Shown: positions 1 to 8,080 of the stretch, piece by piece
Layout: each line of letters begins with the position of its first letter
How positions within the stretch are numbered: position 1 is the stretch's first letter
Assembly: GCF_028735875.1 (NCBI RefSeq)
Contig: NZ_CP117834.1
Span: 3,336,001-3,400,000, forward strand
Direction: 5' to 3'
From: Shouchella hunanensis
Lineage (GTDB): Bacteria; Bacillota; Bacilli; Bacillales; Bacillaceae_D
DNA: 64,000 bases
Position numbers and translations under genes: made by a program
The notes under the pieces: generated by a model
The model's input: the letters and a program-made list of their open reading frames with translations, nothing else
Databases searched by the model: none
Told to the model about the DNA's origin: nothing

Positions 1-1
1 T

Positions 2-175
2 CGAGATGATGAAGAAAGAGACGATCATACAAATCCGGAATCCAATGAAACAATGGATGATTCCGAGTCAGATTTTGATGAACGACGTAGTTATACAGAA
101 TCTCAGGAGCAAACGAAAGAAAATCGAGATCGAGATGAACGTGCAAGAGGAAATCATGTAGAGCCAGATAAGTAA
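2..175 (+). CDS. C-terminal tail of an unidentified protein (5' end outside window)
   Basis: An open frame enters from the left edge and ends at TAA 173-175, giving 57 residues. The tail is very hydrophilic, rich in Asp, Glu, Arg, Ser and Asn, with no hydrophobic stretch, as expected for a disordered cytoplasmic C-terminus. A strong terminator follows about 45 bases later, which supports a real gene end. The product cannot be named from this fragment. Confidence 0.5.
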   Translation, partial: RDDEERDDHTNPESNETMDDSESDFDERRSYTESQEQTKENRDRDERARGNHVEPDK

Positions 176-218
176 AGGAACAAGTCAGTATGTTATTCAC
201 GCACAGATACTGAGAAGC

Positions 219-252
219 AAAAAAAGCGCCGACGAACGGCGCTTTTTTTTTT
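219..252 (+). terminator. Intrinsic terminator after the left-edge gene
   Basis: GC-rich stem AGCGCCG / CGGCGCT with a short ACGAA-type loop, preceded by an A-run and followed by at least nine T. It ends the transcript of the gene entering from the left edge. Confidence 0.9.
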
Positions 253-398
253 GAACAAGAACGAACAGGTTGAAGAAGTTTTACTAAGGAAAAGCCGGTA
301 AATGAGGGGTATGAACACTTGATAGAAATAGGCAATTTTTGAATAGAATTGTACGACAGAAACGGAGCTTTACCGTTTACAGTAAATAGTAAGCGTAA

Positions 399-552
<154 letters not shown>

Positions 553-554
<2 letters not shown>

Positions 555-642
555 GAGTGCTACTCAATTTAATCGCGTGTATGCACGACTATTTGGACGT
601 CCGCCAAAAAAAGATAAGCTTCAATATAATCAAAACGTTTAA
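553..642 (+). pseudogene. AraC-family regulator, C-terminal remnant
   Basis: In the frame starting at 553 the sequence reads ESATQFNRVYARLFGRPPKKD and continues to TAA at 640-642. This is the second helix-turn-helix of AraC/XylS regulators (pattern SxxQFxRxFxRxFGxxPxxxR), close to YqhC-type proteins that often neighbour aldo/keto reductases. It has no start codon of its own and begins exactly where the reductase fragment ends. A single deletion between an adjacent akr-araC pair would produce this junction. The match is short, so the family call rests on the motif alone. Confidence 0.6.
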
Positions 643-721
643 CGAAATAGATTTTGTCAGTTTTGATGAATGGCTTGTTACGTTGAGAAAAAGTTTAGTG
701 ACATGCCTCATGTAAACATGA

Positions 722-758
722 AAACCGCGATGGATAACTAAATCCACCGCGGTTTACT
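722..758 (-). terminator. Terminator of gndA
   Basis: AAACCGCG / CGCGGTTT arms (722-729 and 748-755) with an inner TGGAT/ATCCA pairing. On the reverse strand the hairpin lies just after the gndA stop codon; the T-run is short on that strand, so termination may be moderate. Confidence 0.7.
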
Positions 759-774
759 TTATTAATCGTCTAAT

Positions 775-2181
775 TTATACCCAGTTCGTATGGAAAATAC
801 CGTCTTTATCAATACGCTTATACGTGTGAGCGCCGAAATAATCACGCTGCGCTTGAAGCAAATTAGCTGGCAAGCGTTCACTTCGGTAACTGTCATAATA
901 CGCAATGGCGCTTGAAAAGCTTGGGACAGGAACGCCGTTTTCAACAGCAAGCGAAATGACTTTTCTTAATGAGCTTTGATAAGAAGAAGCAATGTTTTCA
1001 AAGTAAGGATCGAGCAATAGGTTTGCTAGCTCTGGGTTACTTGAAAAAGCTTCCGTAATTTTATGAAGGAACGCAGCACGAATAATACAGCCTCCCCGGA
1101 AGATTCGTGCAACTTCTCCATATTGGATATCCCAATTCTGCTCATCTGACATTGCTTTTAATTGAGCAAAACCTTGAGCATAAGAAAGCACTTTACTAAA
1201 GAAAAGAGCTTTACGAATCTCTTCAATTAACGCTTGTTTGTCGCCTGAATAAGAAGAGATTTCTGGTCCAGAAAGCACTTTACTTGCTTGAATACGCTCT
1301 TCTTTAATTGCTGATAAGAAGCGAGCGAAAACGGACTCAGTGATGATCGATAGAGGAACACCTAGATCGAGGGCACTTTTGCTTGTCCACTTTCCTGTAC
1401 CTTTTTGACCTGCCGAATCAAGAATAACGTCAACAAGTGCTTGTCCAGTTTCTTCATCTTGTTTTGTGAAGATGTCTGCGGTGATTTCAATTAAGTAGCT
1501 GTCAAGTTCGCCTTCATTCCATTCTTTAAAGACATGGTGAAGTTCCTCGTTTGAAAGACCAACAATCTCTTTTAATAGAGCATAGGATTCAGAAATAAGC
1601 TGCATATCACCGTACTCAATTCCATTATGAACCATTTTCACATAATGACCTGCACCATTAGGTCCAATGTATGTTGTACATGGTTCGCCATTTACTTTGG
1701 CAGAAATATCTTCAAAAAGTGGGCGAACGAGTTCATAGGCTTGCTTTTGTCCACCAGGCATAATAGAAGGACCCTTTAGTGCGCCTTCTTCGCCGCCTGA
1801 TACACCAGCGCCGATAAAATGAACACCACGCGCTTCAACTCGTTCAGATCGACGAATGGTATCCGTATAATACGTGTTTCCTCCGTCAATTAAAATATCT
1901 TTTTCATCAAGTAAAGGAAGCAATGAGTCGATTACAGAATCAGTTACCTCGCCAGCTTGAACCATGAGCATAATTTTGCGAGGTGTTTCTAAAGAAGCAA
2001 CAAGTTCCTCAAGGGAATAAGTCCCTACTAAGTTTTTCTTTTTCTCTAAGGCAATGATTTGGTTTACTCGTTCTTCGGAAACATCGTATAAAGAAACACG
2101 ATACCCTTTACTTTCAAAGTTAAGGGCTAAACTTCTCCCCATCACGCCAACACCAATAACACCGATATTTTGCTTCGTCAT
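775..2181 (-). CDS. gndA: 6-phosphogluconate dehydrogenase, decarboxylating
   Basis: Oxidises and decarboxylates 6-phosphogluconate to ribulose 5-phosphate with reduction of NAD(P), the third step of the oxidative pentose phosphate pathway, in the cytoplasm. The 468 residues are full length for the family. Visible are the Rossmann motif [16 protein letters not shown] at the N-terminus, [11 protein letters not shown], the substrate loop [21 protein letters not shown], the catalytic segment [27 protein letters not shown], and the C-terminal signature ending in FHTNWV. The start has a clear AGAAAGGACG ribosome binding site. The gene stands alone between a terminator and a leader that contains an inverted repeat. 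The gndA/gntZ subtype and cofactor preference are inferred from overall similarity. Confidence 0.95.
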   Translation of the reverse strand: MTKQNIGVIGVGVMGRSLALNFESKGYRVSLYDVSEERVNQIIALEKKKNLVGTYSLEELVASLETPRKIMLMVQAGEVTDSVIDSLLPLLDEKDILIDGGNTYYTDTIRRSERVEARGVHFIGAGVSGGEEGALKGPSIMPGGQKQAYELVRPLFEDISAKVNGEPCTTYIGPNGAGHYVKMVHNGIEYGDMQLISESYALLKEIVGLSNEELHHVFKEWNEGELDSYLIEITADIFTKQDEETGQALVDVILDSAGQKGTGKWTSKSALDLGVPLSIITESVFARFLSAIKEERIQASKVLSGPEISSYSGDKQALIEEIRKALFFSKVLSYAQGFAQLKAMSDEQNWDIQYGEVARIFRGGCIIRAAFLHKITEAFSSNPELANLLLDPYFENIASSYQSSLRKVISLAVENGVPVPSFSSAIAYYDSYRSERLPANLLQAQRDYFGAHTYKRIDKDGIFHTNWV

Positions 2182-2219
2182 TTCGTACGTCCTTTCTCTA
2201 TTGCTTACCTGTAGTCAAG

Positions 2220-2246
2220 GCATGATTCTCTAAAAACTAATCATGC
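2220..2246. repeat. Inverted repeat in the gndA upstream region
   Basis: Perfect 8-bp arms GCATGATT and AATCATGC separated by 11 bases, about 40-65 bases upstream of the gndA start. It could be an operator or a leader-RNA hairpin; no known family of sites was matched. Confidence 0.5.
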
Positions 2247-2302
2247 TCGAAGATTCGCTATGACCATACCACATGAAAGCGATTTCGAGCAAGCTGGGAT
2301 TC

Positions 2303-3028
2303 TTACGTTTCTGTTTTTGACGCTTTTATGATAATGTGGCCAATTTTATCTTTATAGTTTGCCATCAATAATTGGTGTTGATGCATCTTTTCATAGAACT
2401 GGGTATTAATCGTCTCAGACGGTCGCATATCGTTTCCCTTGTCCGTTTCATCGTGCTGTAATGATTCTGCTGTGTACTTCTCCATCGTTTGAATGGTGCT
2501 AAAACCTGCCTGTGTTAATCGTTCTACCCATTGGTCAGATGAATAAAGTGCCGTAAATCCATAGGCGTTTTGTAGTACAGTTCGCTCGTCATTTGACAAA
2601 GGGGCGAAGCAAACAAGCTCATTGATAAAAAGGGTGCCGCTTTTTTTAAGCACTCGATATAGTTCAGCTAAAGCGCGATCAATGGACACGAAGCTTAATA
2701 CAGATTCTGTTAGAGCATAATCAACATAATCTTGCTCTAATGGAATCGCTTCTATAGATGCTTGATGTAAATCAACAGGTAAAAGGTTGTCTGTAAAACG
2801 TTGCTGTGCTTTTTTAAGCATAAGAGGATGGCATTCAAGTGCAACCATCTCACAATCAAATTGTTGTTTAATGTAGGCGGACGTTTGGCCAGTTCCGCAC
2901 CCACAATCAAGAACAGTCGAACGTTCATCAATGTCCATATGCATAATCATGGCTATTGATTTTTTAAAACCACCAGGGTGGGCGCTACCAATTCCAAAGG
3001 CAGCAAGCATATCTGTGTAGTTGGTCAT
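2303..3028 (-). CDS. Class I SAM-dependent methyltransferase
   Basis: A 241-residue cytoplasmic protein with a Rossmann-like methyltransferase core. Motif I is VLDCGCGTGQTSAYI (residues about 39-53), the acidic residue ending strand 2 is in MVALECHP, a motif II/III region is TESVLSFVS, and a post-motif is LYRVLKKSGTLFINE. These are typical of the UbiE/BioC-like Methyltransf_11 group. No substrate can be assigned; neighbours (gndA and a cell-wall protein) give no clue. The ribosome binding site is AGAGGGAGAT before the ATG. It is transcribed toward gndA and away from the 3292 gene, so the 3029-3290 gap is a divergent promoter region. Confidence 0.8.
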   Translation of the reverse strand: MTNYTDMLAAFGIGSAHPGGFKKSIAMIMHMDIDERSTVLDCGCGTGQTSAYIKQQFDCEMVALECHPLMLKKAQQRFTDNLLPVDLHQASIEAIPLEQDYVDYALTESVLSFVSIDRALAELYRVLKKSGTLFINELVCFAPLSNDERTVLQNAYGFTALYSSDQWVERLTQAGFSTIQTMEKYTAESLQHDETDKGNDMRPSETINTQFYEKMHQHQLLMANYKDKIGHIIIKASKTET

Positions 3029-3099
3029 ACATATCTCCCTCTTGTTTTTTACTATCGTATGACCTAGTAGTGGTTTCGTGCTTTTTATGACCGTTATAT

Positions 3100-3116
3100 T
3101 GTTACAGATAGGTTAC
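3100..3116 (+). promoter_or_regulatory. Candidate WalR (YycF) box
   Basis: TGTTAC-AGATA-GGTTAC fits the published WalR direct repeat TGTWAH-N5-TGTWAH with one mismatch (G for T in the second half). It lies about 175 bases upstream of a peptidoglycan-binding/3D protein. The related B. subtilis gene yocH is a WalR target, so the location fits, but one near-match could be chance. Confidence 0.4.
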
Positions 3117-3291
3117 AAAAAGATTAAATGGACTGTAATAAGTATTAATTTAGGACAACGACGAGTAGGTATGGAACAGATTACAAGAAGGAGGCGTTCA
3201 TTTTTTTATGAAGACTTCAGAGGCTTTTCGCCACCGTAACAAAAGGGGATTAATGAAAAATAGGGAAAAAGCATATAAGGAGAGGTTCGTA

Positions 3292-4290
3292 ATGAAATAT
3301 ATGATCGGTATGATCGCTACATTCCTAATGGGGGTACTATTTTTACTGCCAGACCATACATATGCAACATCTGTTCAAACGATTGAAACAAACGAAGAAA
3401 GTGAACGGGTAGAGTGGTTACAAAGCCAATTAGTGGAACAAGATTTCTTAAAAGAAGAGGATATGTCTTCCATATTCGATGATGCAACGGTTGAAGCGGT
3501 GAAAGCCTATCAAGAAGAGCACGGTTTAAGTGTAGATGGAATTGTTGGAAAGCAAACGTTAGGTGCGTTAGAAATATTGCAAGAGGGGAGTCAAGGATTG
3601 CTTGTAGAAGCATTACAAAAAAAGCTGCAGGAGCTAAATTATTATAGCAGTTCAATTGATGGCCAGTTTGGTCCTCTTACAACACAAGCGGTGGTAGCTT
3701 TTCAACAAGCCAATCATTTACTTGTAGATGGCATTGCCGGTCCAGAAACACATGCACATCTTTATTACAATCAAACAAAGGTAGCCAATGTTGTTGAATC
3801 AACTCCGGCTACTAAGCAACAGGAAGAGCAAGAGGCACAAGCGGAACAAACAGAAGATACGACTACTAGTGAGGAAGAACAAACAGTAGAAGTGACAGCG
3901 GAAGCAGAAGTGAACAATAAAAAGAAAGAAGAAACGACTATAGAAGAAGAAACGACAGCAGTTGAAGAAGAAACGACTGTAGCAGTAAACGAGTCTGCTG
4001 GTCAAACCATGACAATGGAAGCGACAGCATATACTGCTTATTGCGAAGGCTGTTCAGGTGTTACGAGAACAGGCATTGATTTACGTGCAAACCCAAATCA
4101 AAAAGTAGTCGCTGTTGATCCGAACGTTATTCCACTTGGTAGTAGGGTCTATGTAGAGGGCTATGGCGAAGCAATTGCCGGAGACACAGGTGGAGCGATT
4201 AAAGGACATAAAATTGATTTATACGTGCAAACAAAAGATGAAGCATTTCAATTTGGGCGTCAACAAGTACAGGTGACCGTGTTGAATTAA
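3292..4290 (+). CDS. Secreted peptidoglycan-binding protein with 3D (lytic) domain, YocH-like
   Basis: The preferred start is ATG 3292, six bases after AAGGAGAGG. An upstream in-frame ATG at 3208 would add 28 charged residues before the signal peptide. The 332-residue product has a signal sequence (MKYMIGMIATFLMGVLFLL, cleavage near TYA-TS), two PG_binding_1 repeats (about residues 35-90 and 95-150; key motifs SVDGIVGKQT and LVDGIAGPET), and a long Glu/Thr-rich linker. The C-terminal 3D domain (last 90 residues) keeps the three conserved Asp in VAVDPN, AGDTGG and HKIDLY. Such proteins are secreted, bind the wall and cleave or remodel peptidoglycan. B. subtilis YocH has LysM repeats instead, so this is an architectural relative. 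Confidence 0.85.
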   Translation: MKYMIGMIATFLMGVLFLLPDHTYATSVQTIETNEESERVEWLQSQLVEQDFLKEEDMSSIFDDATVEAVKAYQEEHGLSVDGIVGKQTLGALEILQEGSQGLLVEALQKKLQELNYYSSSIDGQFGPLTTQAVVAFQQANHLLVDGIAGPETHAHLYYNQTKVANVVESTPATKQQEEQEAQAEQTEDTTTSEEEQTVEVTAEAEVNNKKKEETTIEEETTAVEEETTVAVNESAGQTMTMEATAYTAYCEGCSGVTRTGIDLRANPNQKVVAVDPNVIPLGSRVYVEGYGEAIAGDTGGAIKGHKIDLYVQTKDEAFQFGRQQVQVTVLN

Positions 4291-4296
4291 ACAAGT

Positions 4297-4328
4297 AAGA
4301 AGCTGCAGAAACGACTGCAGCTTCTTTT
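4297..4328. terminator. Bidirectional terminator
   Basis: 12-bp perfect stem AAGAAGCTGCAG / CTGCAGCTTCTT with a six-base loop, followed by TTTTG on the plus strand. It separates the 3D-domain gene from the convergent CDF gene and ends both. Confidence 0.85.
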
Positions 4329-4331
4329 GTT

Positions 4332-5243
4332 TTACGTTGTATCTGGCTCAACATGTACGGTTGTCTCTGTCACATCGTGTTGATCGCGAAGTGTTTGCTC
4401 GATAAGGTCGGCAATCTCGTGACTAGTACGAACACTCATAGACGGTATGACTGTAATCGTTACATCAGCGTAGATGGTTGAACCGACTTGCCTTGCTTTA
4501 ATGCCCAACAAATTTTGTACACCGTCAATCGCCAAAACCGTTGATTTAAATGGCTGGAGTGCTTCTTCACTAAATCCATCAGTTAACGAGTGACTCGCTT
4601 CTTTAAAAATAGACCATGCCGTATAACAAATGATAAGACCAATTAAAAAAGCCATTAAAGGATCAATCCAGCTCAAATGAAGATGGGAGCCAATAATTCC
4701 AATAACAACACCAATACTAACTAGGGCATCATTCTTATTGTCTTGTGAGGCCGCTTTTAATGCTTGGCTATTAATTTTTTCTGCTAGCTTGCGGTTAAAA
4801 CGGTAGACGAAAAGCATAATAATCGCACTAAATCCAGCTACCCAAGCAGTAATGAAACGAGGTGCTTCAACTGGTTCATTTGCAAGCAGCGTAGTCCCAG
4901 CATTTAGGATAACTTGTAAGCCGATGACAGCCATGATAAACGAAGCTAGGAGTGCTGCAATATGTTCAGCCCGAAAATGACCGTAAGGATGATCGTGATC
5001 AGGTGGCTTTTGAGATATACGCAAGCCAACAAGAACAGCTACAGAAACAATAATGTCAGCAGCATTGTTATAGCCGTCAGCCACGAGGGCTTGCGACAAA
5101 AAGAGGTAACCGATAATTAGTTTTAAGCTAGCTAAGAAAAGGTATGTGCCTATACTTAGCCATGCACCACCTTCACCTTTACGCAATTCCTCGTAACGTC
5201 TCATTCTTCTTCCTTTCTTTGGTGCATATTTATTGTTCGTCAT
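4332..5243 (-). CDS. Cation diffusion facilitator (metal efflux), MneS/YeaB-like
   Basis: An integral membrane proton-coupled divalent-metal exporter of 303 residues. Metal-site residues are visible as ALVADGYNNAADI (TM2), the KPPDHDHPYGHFRAEHIAAL loop after TM3, and ASQDNKNDALVS (TM5), giving the DxxxD type site. The C-terminal cytoplasmic domain (about residues 210-303) carries late His/Asp residues (TVHVEPD). The DGYNN and DHDHPYGH signatures resemble the B. subtilis manganese exporters MneP/MneS more than zinc-specific CzcD, so manganese is the likeliest metal, but specificity is inferred. An N-terminal KKGRRMRRYEELRKGE basic stretch precedes TM1. It is transcribed away from the aminotransferase gene. 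Confidence 0.85.
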   Translation of the reverse strand: MTNNKYAPKKGRRMRRYEELRKGEGGAWLSIGTYLFLASLKLIIGYLFLSQALVADGYNNAADIIVSVAVLVGLRISQKPPDHDHPYGHFRAEHIAALLASFIMAVIGLQVILNAGTTLLANEPVEAPRFITAWVAGFSAIIMLFVYRFNRKLAEKINSQALKAASQDNKNDALVSIGVVIGIIGSHLHLSWIDPLMAFLIGLIICYTAWSIFKEASHSLTDGFSEEALQPFKSTVLAIDGVQNLLGIKARQVGSTIYADVTITVIPSMSVRTSHEIADLIEQTLRDQHDVTETTVHVEPDTT

Positions 5244-5363
5244 TAATGTTTAAACTGTTTGAAAATACAAATTCGTGTTATAGTTATATGATAAAAAATC
5301 CTATTTTGATTTAGTATGGACAAAGATACTTATTTTATAAGGAGTAAGAAAGGAAGCTTTTTT

Positions 5364-6446
5364 ATGTCAGAACATACACTGGAAATTATGAAATGTACCC
5401 ACGAAAAGACAAAGCCAGATCCAGATTCTCTCGTTTTCGGAACAGTCTTTACAGATCATATGTTTATTATGGATTATTCTGAAGAAAAGGGTTGGTACAG
5501 TCCTCGTATCATTCCATACCAGCCCTTAACACTTGATCCAGCTTCAATGGTATTTCATTATGGACAAACCGTTTTTGAAGGGTTAAAAGCGTATCGATCG
5601 AAAGAAGACGGAACCATTCGCTTGTTTCGACCGGATATGAATATTAAACGTCTTAATCGCTCTAGTGAAAGGTTAACGATTCCGCCTGTTGATGAAGAAC
5701 AACTATTAAGTTATTTAAAAGAATTGTTGATTATTGATAAAAAGTGGATCCCCGAAAAAGAGGGAACCTCGCTTTATATACGTCCATTTATTATTTCAAC
5801 GGAACCGAATTTAAGTGTGGCACCTTCTCATTCTTATAAATTAATGGTTATTTTATCGCCAGTCGGCGCTTACTACAAAGAAGGAATGTCGCCAGTTAGT
5901 ATTTTAGTCGAGGAACGCTATACGCGCGCTGCTCCTGGAGGAACTGGTACAGCTAAAACAGCCGGCAACTACTGTTCTGCTTATAAAGCTCAAGAACGTG
6001 CCACGGCAAAACAAAAGTCGCAAGTATTGTGGCTAGATGCAAGCGAGAAGAAATACGTTGAAGAAGTCGGAAGTATGAACGTCTTCTTTAAAATAAATGG
6101 CGAGATCGTCACACCAAAGTTAAACGATAGTATTCTTGATGGTGTGACGCGAAATAGTGTCATTCAAGTTTTAAAAGACTGGGGATTAACAGTAAAAGAG
6201 CAGCAAGTTGAAATTGAAGAAATCTTTCAAGCTCATCGAGACGGTGTCTTAGAAGAAGTGTTTGGAACCGGAACTGCTGCGGTGATCTCACCAGTTGGAC
6301 AATTAGAATGGAACGATGAAAACATTACCATTCATAATAATGAAACGGGTCCTTTAGCTCAGAAACTATACAATTACTTAACAGATCTACACGTTGGAAA
6401 AGAAGAAGATCGTTTCGGCTGGATTGTTGAAATCGATAATGATTAA
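5364..6446 (+). CDS. ilvE: Branched-chain amino acid aminotransferase
   Basis: A fold-type IV PLP enzyme that interconverts leucine, isoleucine and valine with their 2-oxo acids using 2-oxoglutarate/glutamate. The 360-residue length and motifs fit the BCAT2 (IlvK-like) subgroup: FHYGQTVFEGLKAYR, the PLP-lysine segment GGTGTAKTAGNYCSAYKAQ, EEVGSMNVFF and GTGTAAVISPVG. ATG 5364 is chosen because AAAGGAAG lies eight bases upstream; an earlier in-frame ATG at 5316 has no ribosome binding site. It overlaps or abuts the HAD gene, so the two are probably co-transcribed. No T-box or clear CodY site was found upstream. Confidence 0.9.
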   Translation: MSEHTLEIMKCTHEKTKPDPDSLVFGTVFTDHMFIMDYSEEKGWYSPRIIPYQPLTLDPASMVFHYGQTVFEGLKAYRSKEDGTIRLFRPDMNIKRLNRSSERLTIPPVDEEQLLSYLKELLIIDKKWIPEKEGTSLYIRPFIISTEPNLSVAPSHSYKLMVILSPVGAYYKEGMSPVSILVEERYTRAAPGGTGTAKTAGNYCSAYKAQERATAKQKSQVLWLDASEKKYVEEVGSMNVFFKINGEIVTPKLNDSILDGVTRNSVIQVLKDWGLTVKEQQVEIEEIFQAHRDGVLEEVFGTGTAAVISPVGQLEWNDENITIHNNETGPLAQKLYNYLTDLHVGKEEDRFGWIVEIDND

Positions 6447-6466
6447 TGGTTAAAGCGAGGGAGCCG

Positions 6467-7279
6467 ATGATAAAAGCCGTATTTTTTGATTTAGACGATA
6501 CATTACTGTGGGATAAAAAAAGTATTGCCTTAGCATTTAAGCAGACGTGCTTGCAGGCAGCTGTTGAAAAAGAGCTCGATCCAAAGGAACTAGAGGAGTG
6601 TGTAAGGGAAGAAGCAAGAACGCTTTACCAATCCTATGAGACGTATCCTTTTACAGTAAACATTGGCATCAACCCATTTGAAGGATTATGGGGTAGCTTT
6701 CGCGACGAAGAGGAAGGCTTTAAAGCGTTAAGAGAGGTTGCGCCAGTTTATCAAAAAGCGGCGTGGCACGAAGGGTTAAAGCGAGTGGGGATTGACAATG
6801 AAGCGTTCGCACAACATCTTGCAAATGTATTCCCAGTCGAGCGTCGTAAGCACCCAGTTGTGTATGAAGACACGTTCTCAACGTTAAATGTGTTGAAGGA
6901 TAAAGTTCATCTTGTTTTACTAACAAATGGCTCTCCTGATCTACAAAATACAAAGCTAGAATTAACGCCAGAGCTTGTACCATACTTTGATCATATTCTT
7001 ATATCTGGGTCTTTTGGAAGAGGGAAGCCGGACGTTATGATGTTTGAAGACGCATTACATCGTCTCCATCTTGAACCTCATGAAGCGATAATGGTTGGTG
7101 ATAATCTTCATACGGATATTAAGGGTGCAAATGCAAGCGGGATTCCATCCGTGTGGTTAAATCGAGATAGCCGATCAAATGAAACATCTATTCACGCCAC
7201 ATACTCGATTGAATCGTTAGATGAGTTGTTTCGTTTAGAAAAAGTCAAACATTCCCTTGATAAAGCTTCAAGAATGTGA
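6467..7279 (+). CDS. HAD-superfamily hydrolase (YfnB/YjjG-like phosphatase)
   Basis: Cytoplasmic phosphatase-type HAD protein of 270 residues with all four motifs: I FFDLDDTLL with the nucleophile Asp, II LLTNGSPD, III lysine in GRGKPD, and IV MVGDNLHTDIKGA. A helical cap lies between motifs I and II, as in subclass IA. Related proteins hydrolyse pyrimidine nucleotides or sugar phosphates; the substrate here is unknown. ATG 6467 has GAGG at a six-base spacing. An alternative ATG at 6446 overlaps the ilvE stop (TAATG) and would add seven residues. Tight linkage to ilvE indicates a two-gene operon. Confidence 0.85.
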   Translation: MIKAVFFDLDDTLLWDKKSIALAFKQTCLQAAVEKELDPKELEECVREEARTLYQSYETYPFTVNIGINPFEGLWGSFRDEEEGFKALREVAPVYQKAAWHEGLKRVGIDNEAFAQHLANVFPVERRKHPVVYEDTFSTLNVLKDKVHLVLLTNGSPDLQNTKLELTPELVPYFDHILISGSFGRGKPDVMMFEDALHRLHLEPHEAIMVGDNLHTDIKGANASGIPSVWLNRDSRSNETSIHATYSIESLDELFRLEKVKHSLDKASRM

Positions 7280-7308
7280 TCTAATTAGCTTAACAAAAAA
7301 TTATAAAT

Positions 7309-7392
7309 GCCACTAGGGGTGCGAAGAGCTGAGAGAGGATAAATCCTTAACCCTTTACCTGATCTAGATAATGCTAGCGAAGGGAAGTGCGA
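7309..7392 (+). ncRNA. TPP riboswitch (THI element)
   Basis: Conserved blocks are present in order: CACTAGGGGTGC, GCTGAGAG, CCCTTTACCTGATCTAGATAAT with TGCTAGCGAAGGGAAGTG. These are the thi-box core that folds around thiamine pyrophosphate. A terminator stem lies about 50 bases further on, before ykoE, so ligand binding probably causes premature termination of ykoEDC. Confidence 0.97.
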
Positions 7393-7444
7393 TATGTAGA
7401 ATGATTGGTTGTTTGTAAGTCCTAGCCAGTTTATTTGCATGCGT

Positions 7445-7473
7445 CGTTCCGTCGTTTAGATGGAACGTTTTTT
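7445..7473 (+). terminator. Riboswitch-controlled terminator before ykoE
   Basis: CGTTCC (7445-7450) pairs with GGAACG (7462-7467) and is followed by TTTTTT. Its position between the TPP element and ykoE makes it the expected expression platform. Confidence 0.8.
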
Positions 7474-7501
7474 GTGTTCGTAGTGGTGGACAGGAGTCGA
7501 A

Positions 7502-8080
7502 ATGAAAAAGAAGAATAGGCTGACGTTAGCGGATATTATTGTGACAGTTATGATTGCCACTGTGTTTGCGGTTGTGTACCGATTATGGAGTCCTGTTACA
7601 GACGTTGTTGGATTATTTGGTTTACAACTGGAACAGCTTATCTATGGCATGTGGTTTATTGCAGGTACAATTGCGGCTTTGATCATTAAGAAGCCGTTCG
7701 TAGCTTTAATTGCTGAAACGGCTGCGGCGTCTGGAGAATTTATCGCAGGCTCCCCGTATGGTGGCATATTGCTTATTTATGGAATTCTTCAAGGAATTGG
7801 AATGGAATTAGCCTTTGCGCTATTCCGCTACAAAGTGTACTCCATCTGGACTGCCATGCTGGGTGGCGTGTTCGCAAGTTTTGCTTCAATTGGATTAGAT
7901 TTCTTATATGCCAATATTGGTCAGTTGACAACGTGGGCGCTCGTTGTGCGAGTAAGCTTACGAACGATTGGTGCCATTCTCATTACAGGCGTTTTAGCTG
8001 CTAAACTGGTACAAGCATTGCAAAAGACAGGGGTTCTCGATTCGTTTGGATCGCACCACAAAGGAAGGCCGTTCTCATGA
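7502..8080 (+). CDS. ykoE: YkoE, substrate-binding membrane component of a thiamine-related ECF transporter
   Basis: A 192-residue hydrophobic protein with about five to six membrane segments and the YkoE-family motifs (GLQLEQLIYGMWFIAGTIAA, AETAAASGEFIAGSPYGG, YGILQGIGMELAF). It is the S component that captures the substrate, proposed to be hydroxymethylpyrimidine or thiamine, for an energy-coupling-factor importer. The AGGAGT ribosome binding site is seven bases before ATG. The gene overlaps ykoD by four bases (ATGA) and lies directly behind the TPP riboswitch, which supports a thiamine role. Confidence 0.93.
   Translation: MKKKNRLTLADIIVTVMIATVFAVVYRLWSPVTDVVGLFGLQLEQLIYGMWFIAGTIAALIIKKPFVALIAETAAASGEFIAGSPYGGILLIYGILQGIGMELAFALFRYKVYSIWTAMLGGVFASFASIGLDFLYANIGQLTTWALVVRVSLRTIGAILITGVLAAKLVQALQKTGVLDSFGSHHKGRPFS

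Noticed and set aside
3799-4005. Reverse-strand Phe/Cys-rich frame within the 3D-domain gene
   Set aside because: Complement of the Glu/Thr-rich linker; a composition artefact.
5258-5275. CodY box upstream of ilvE
   Set aside because: Too many mismatches to the 15-base consensus.
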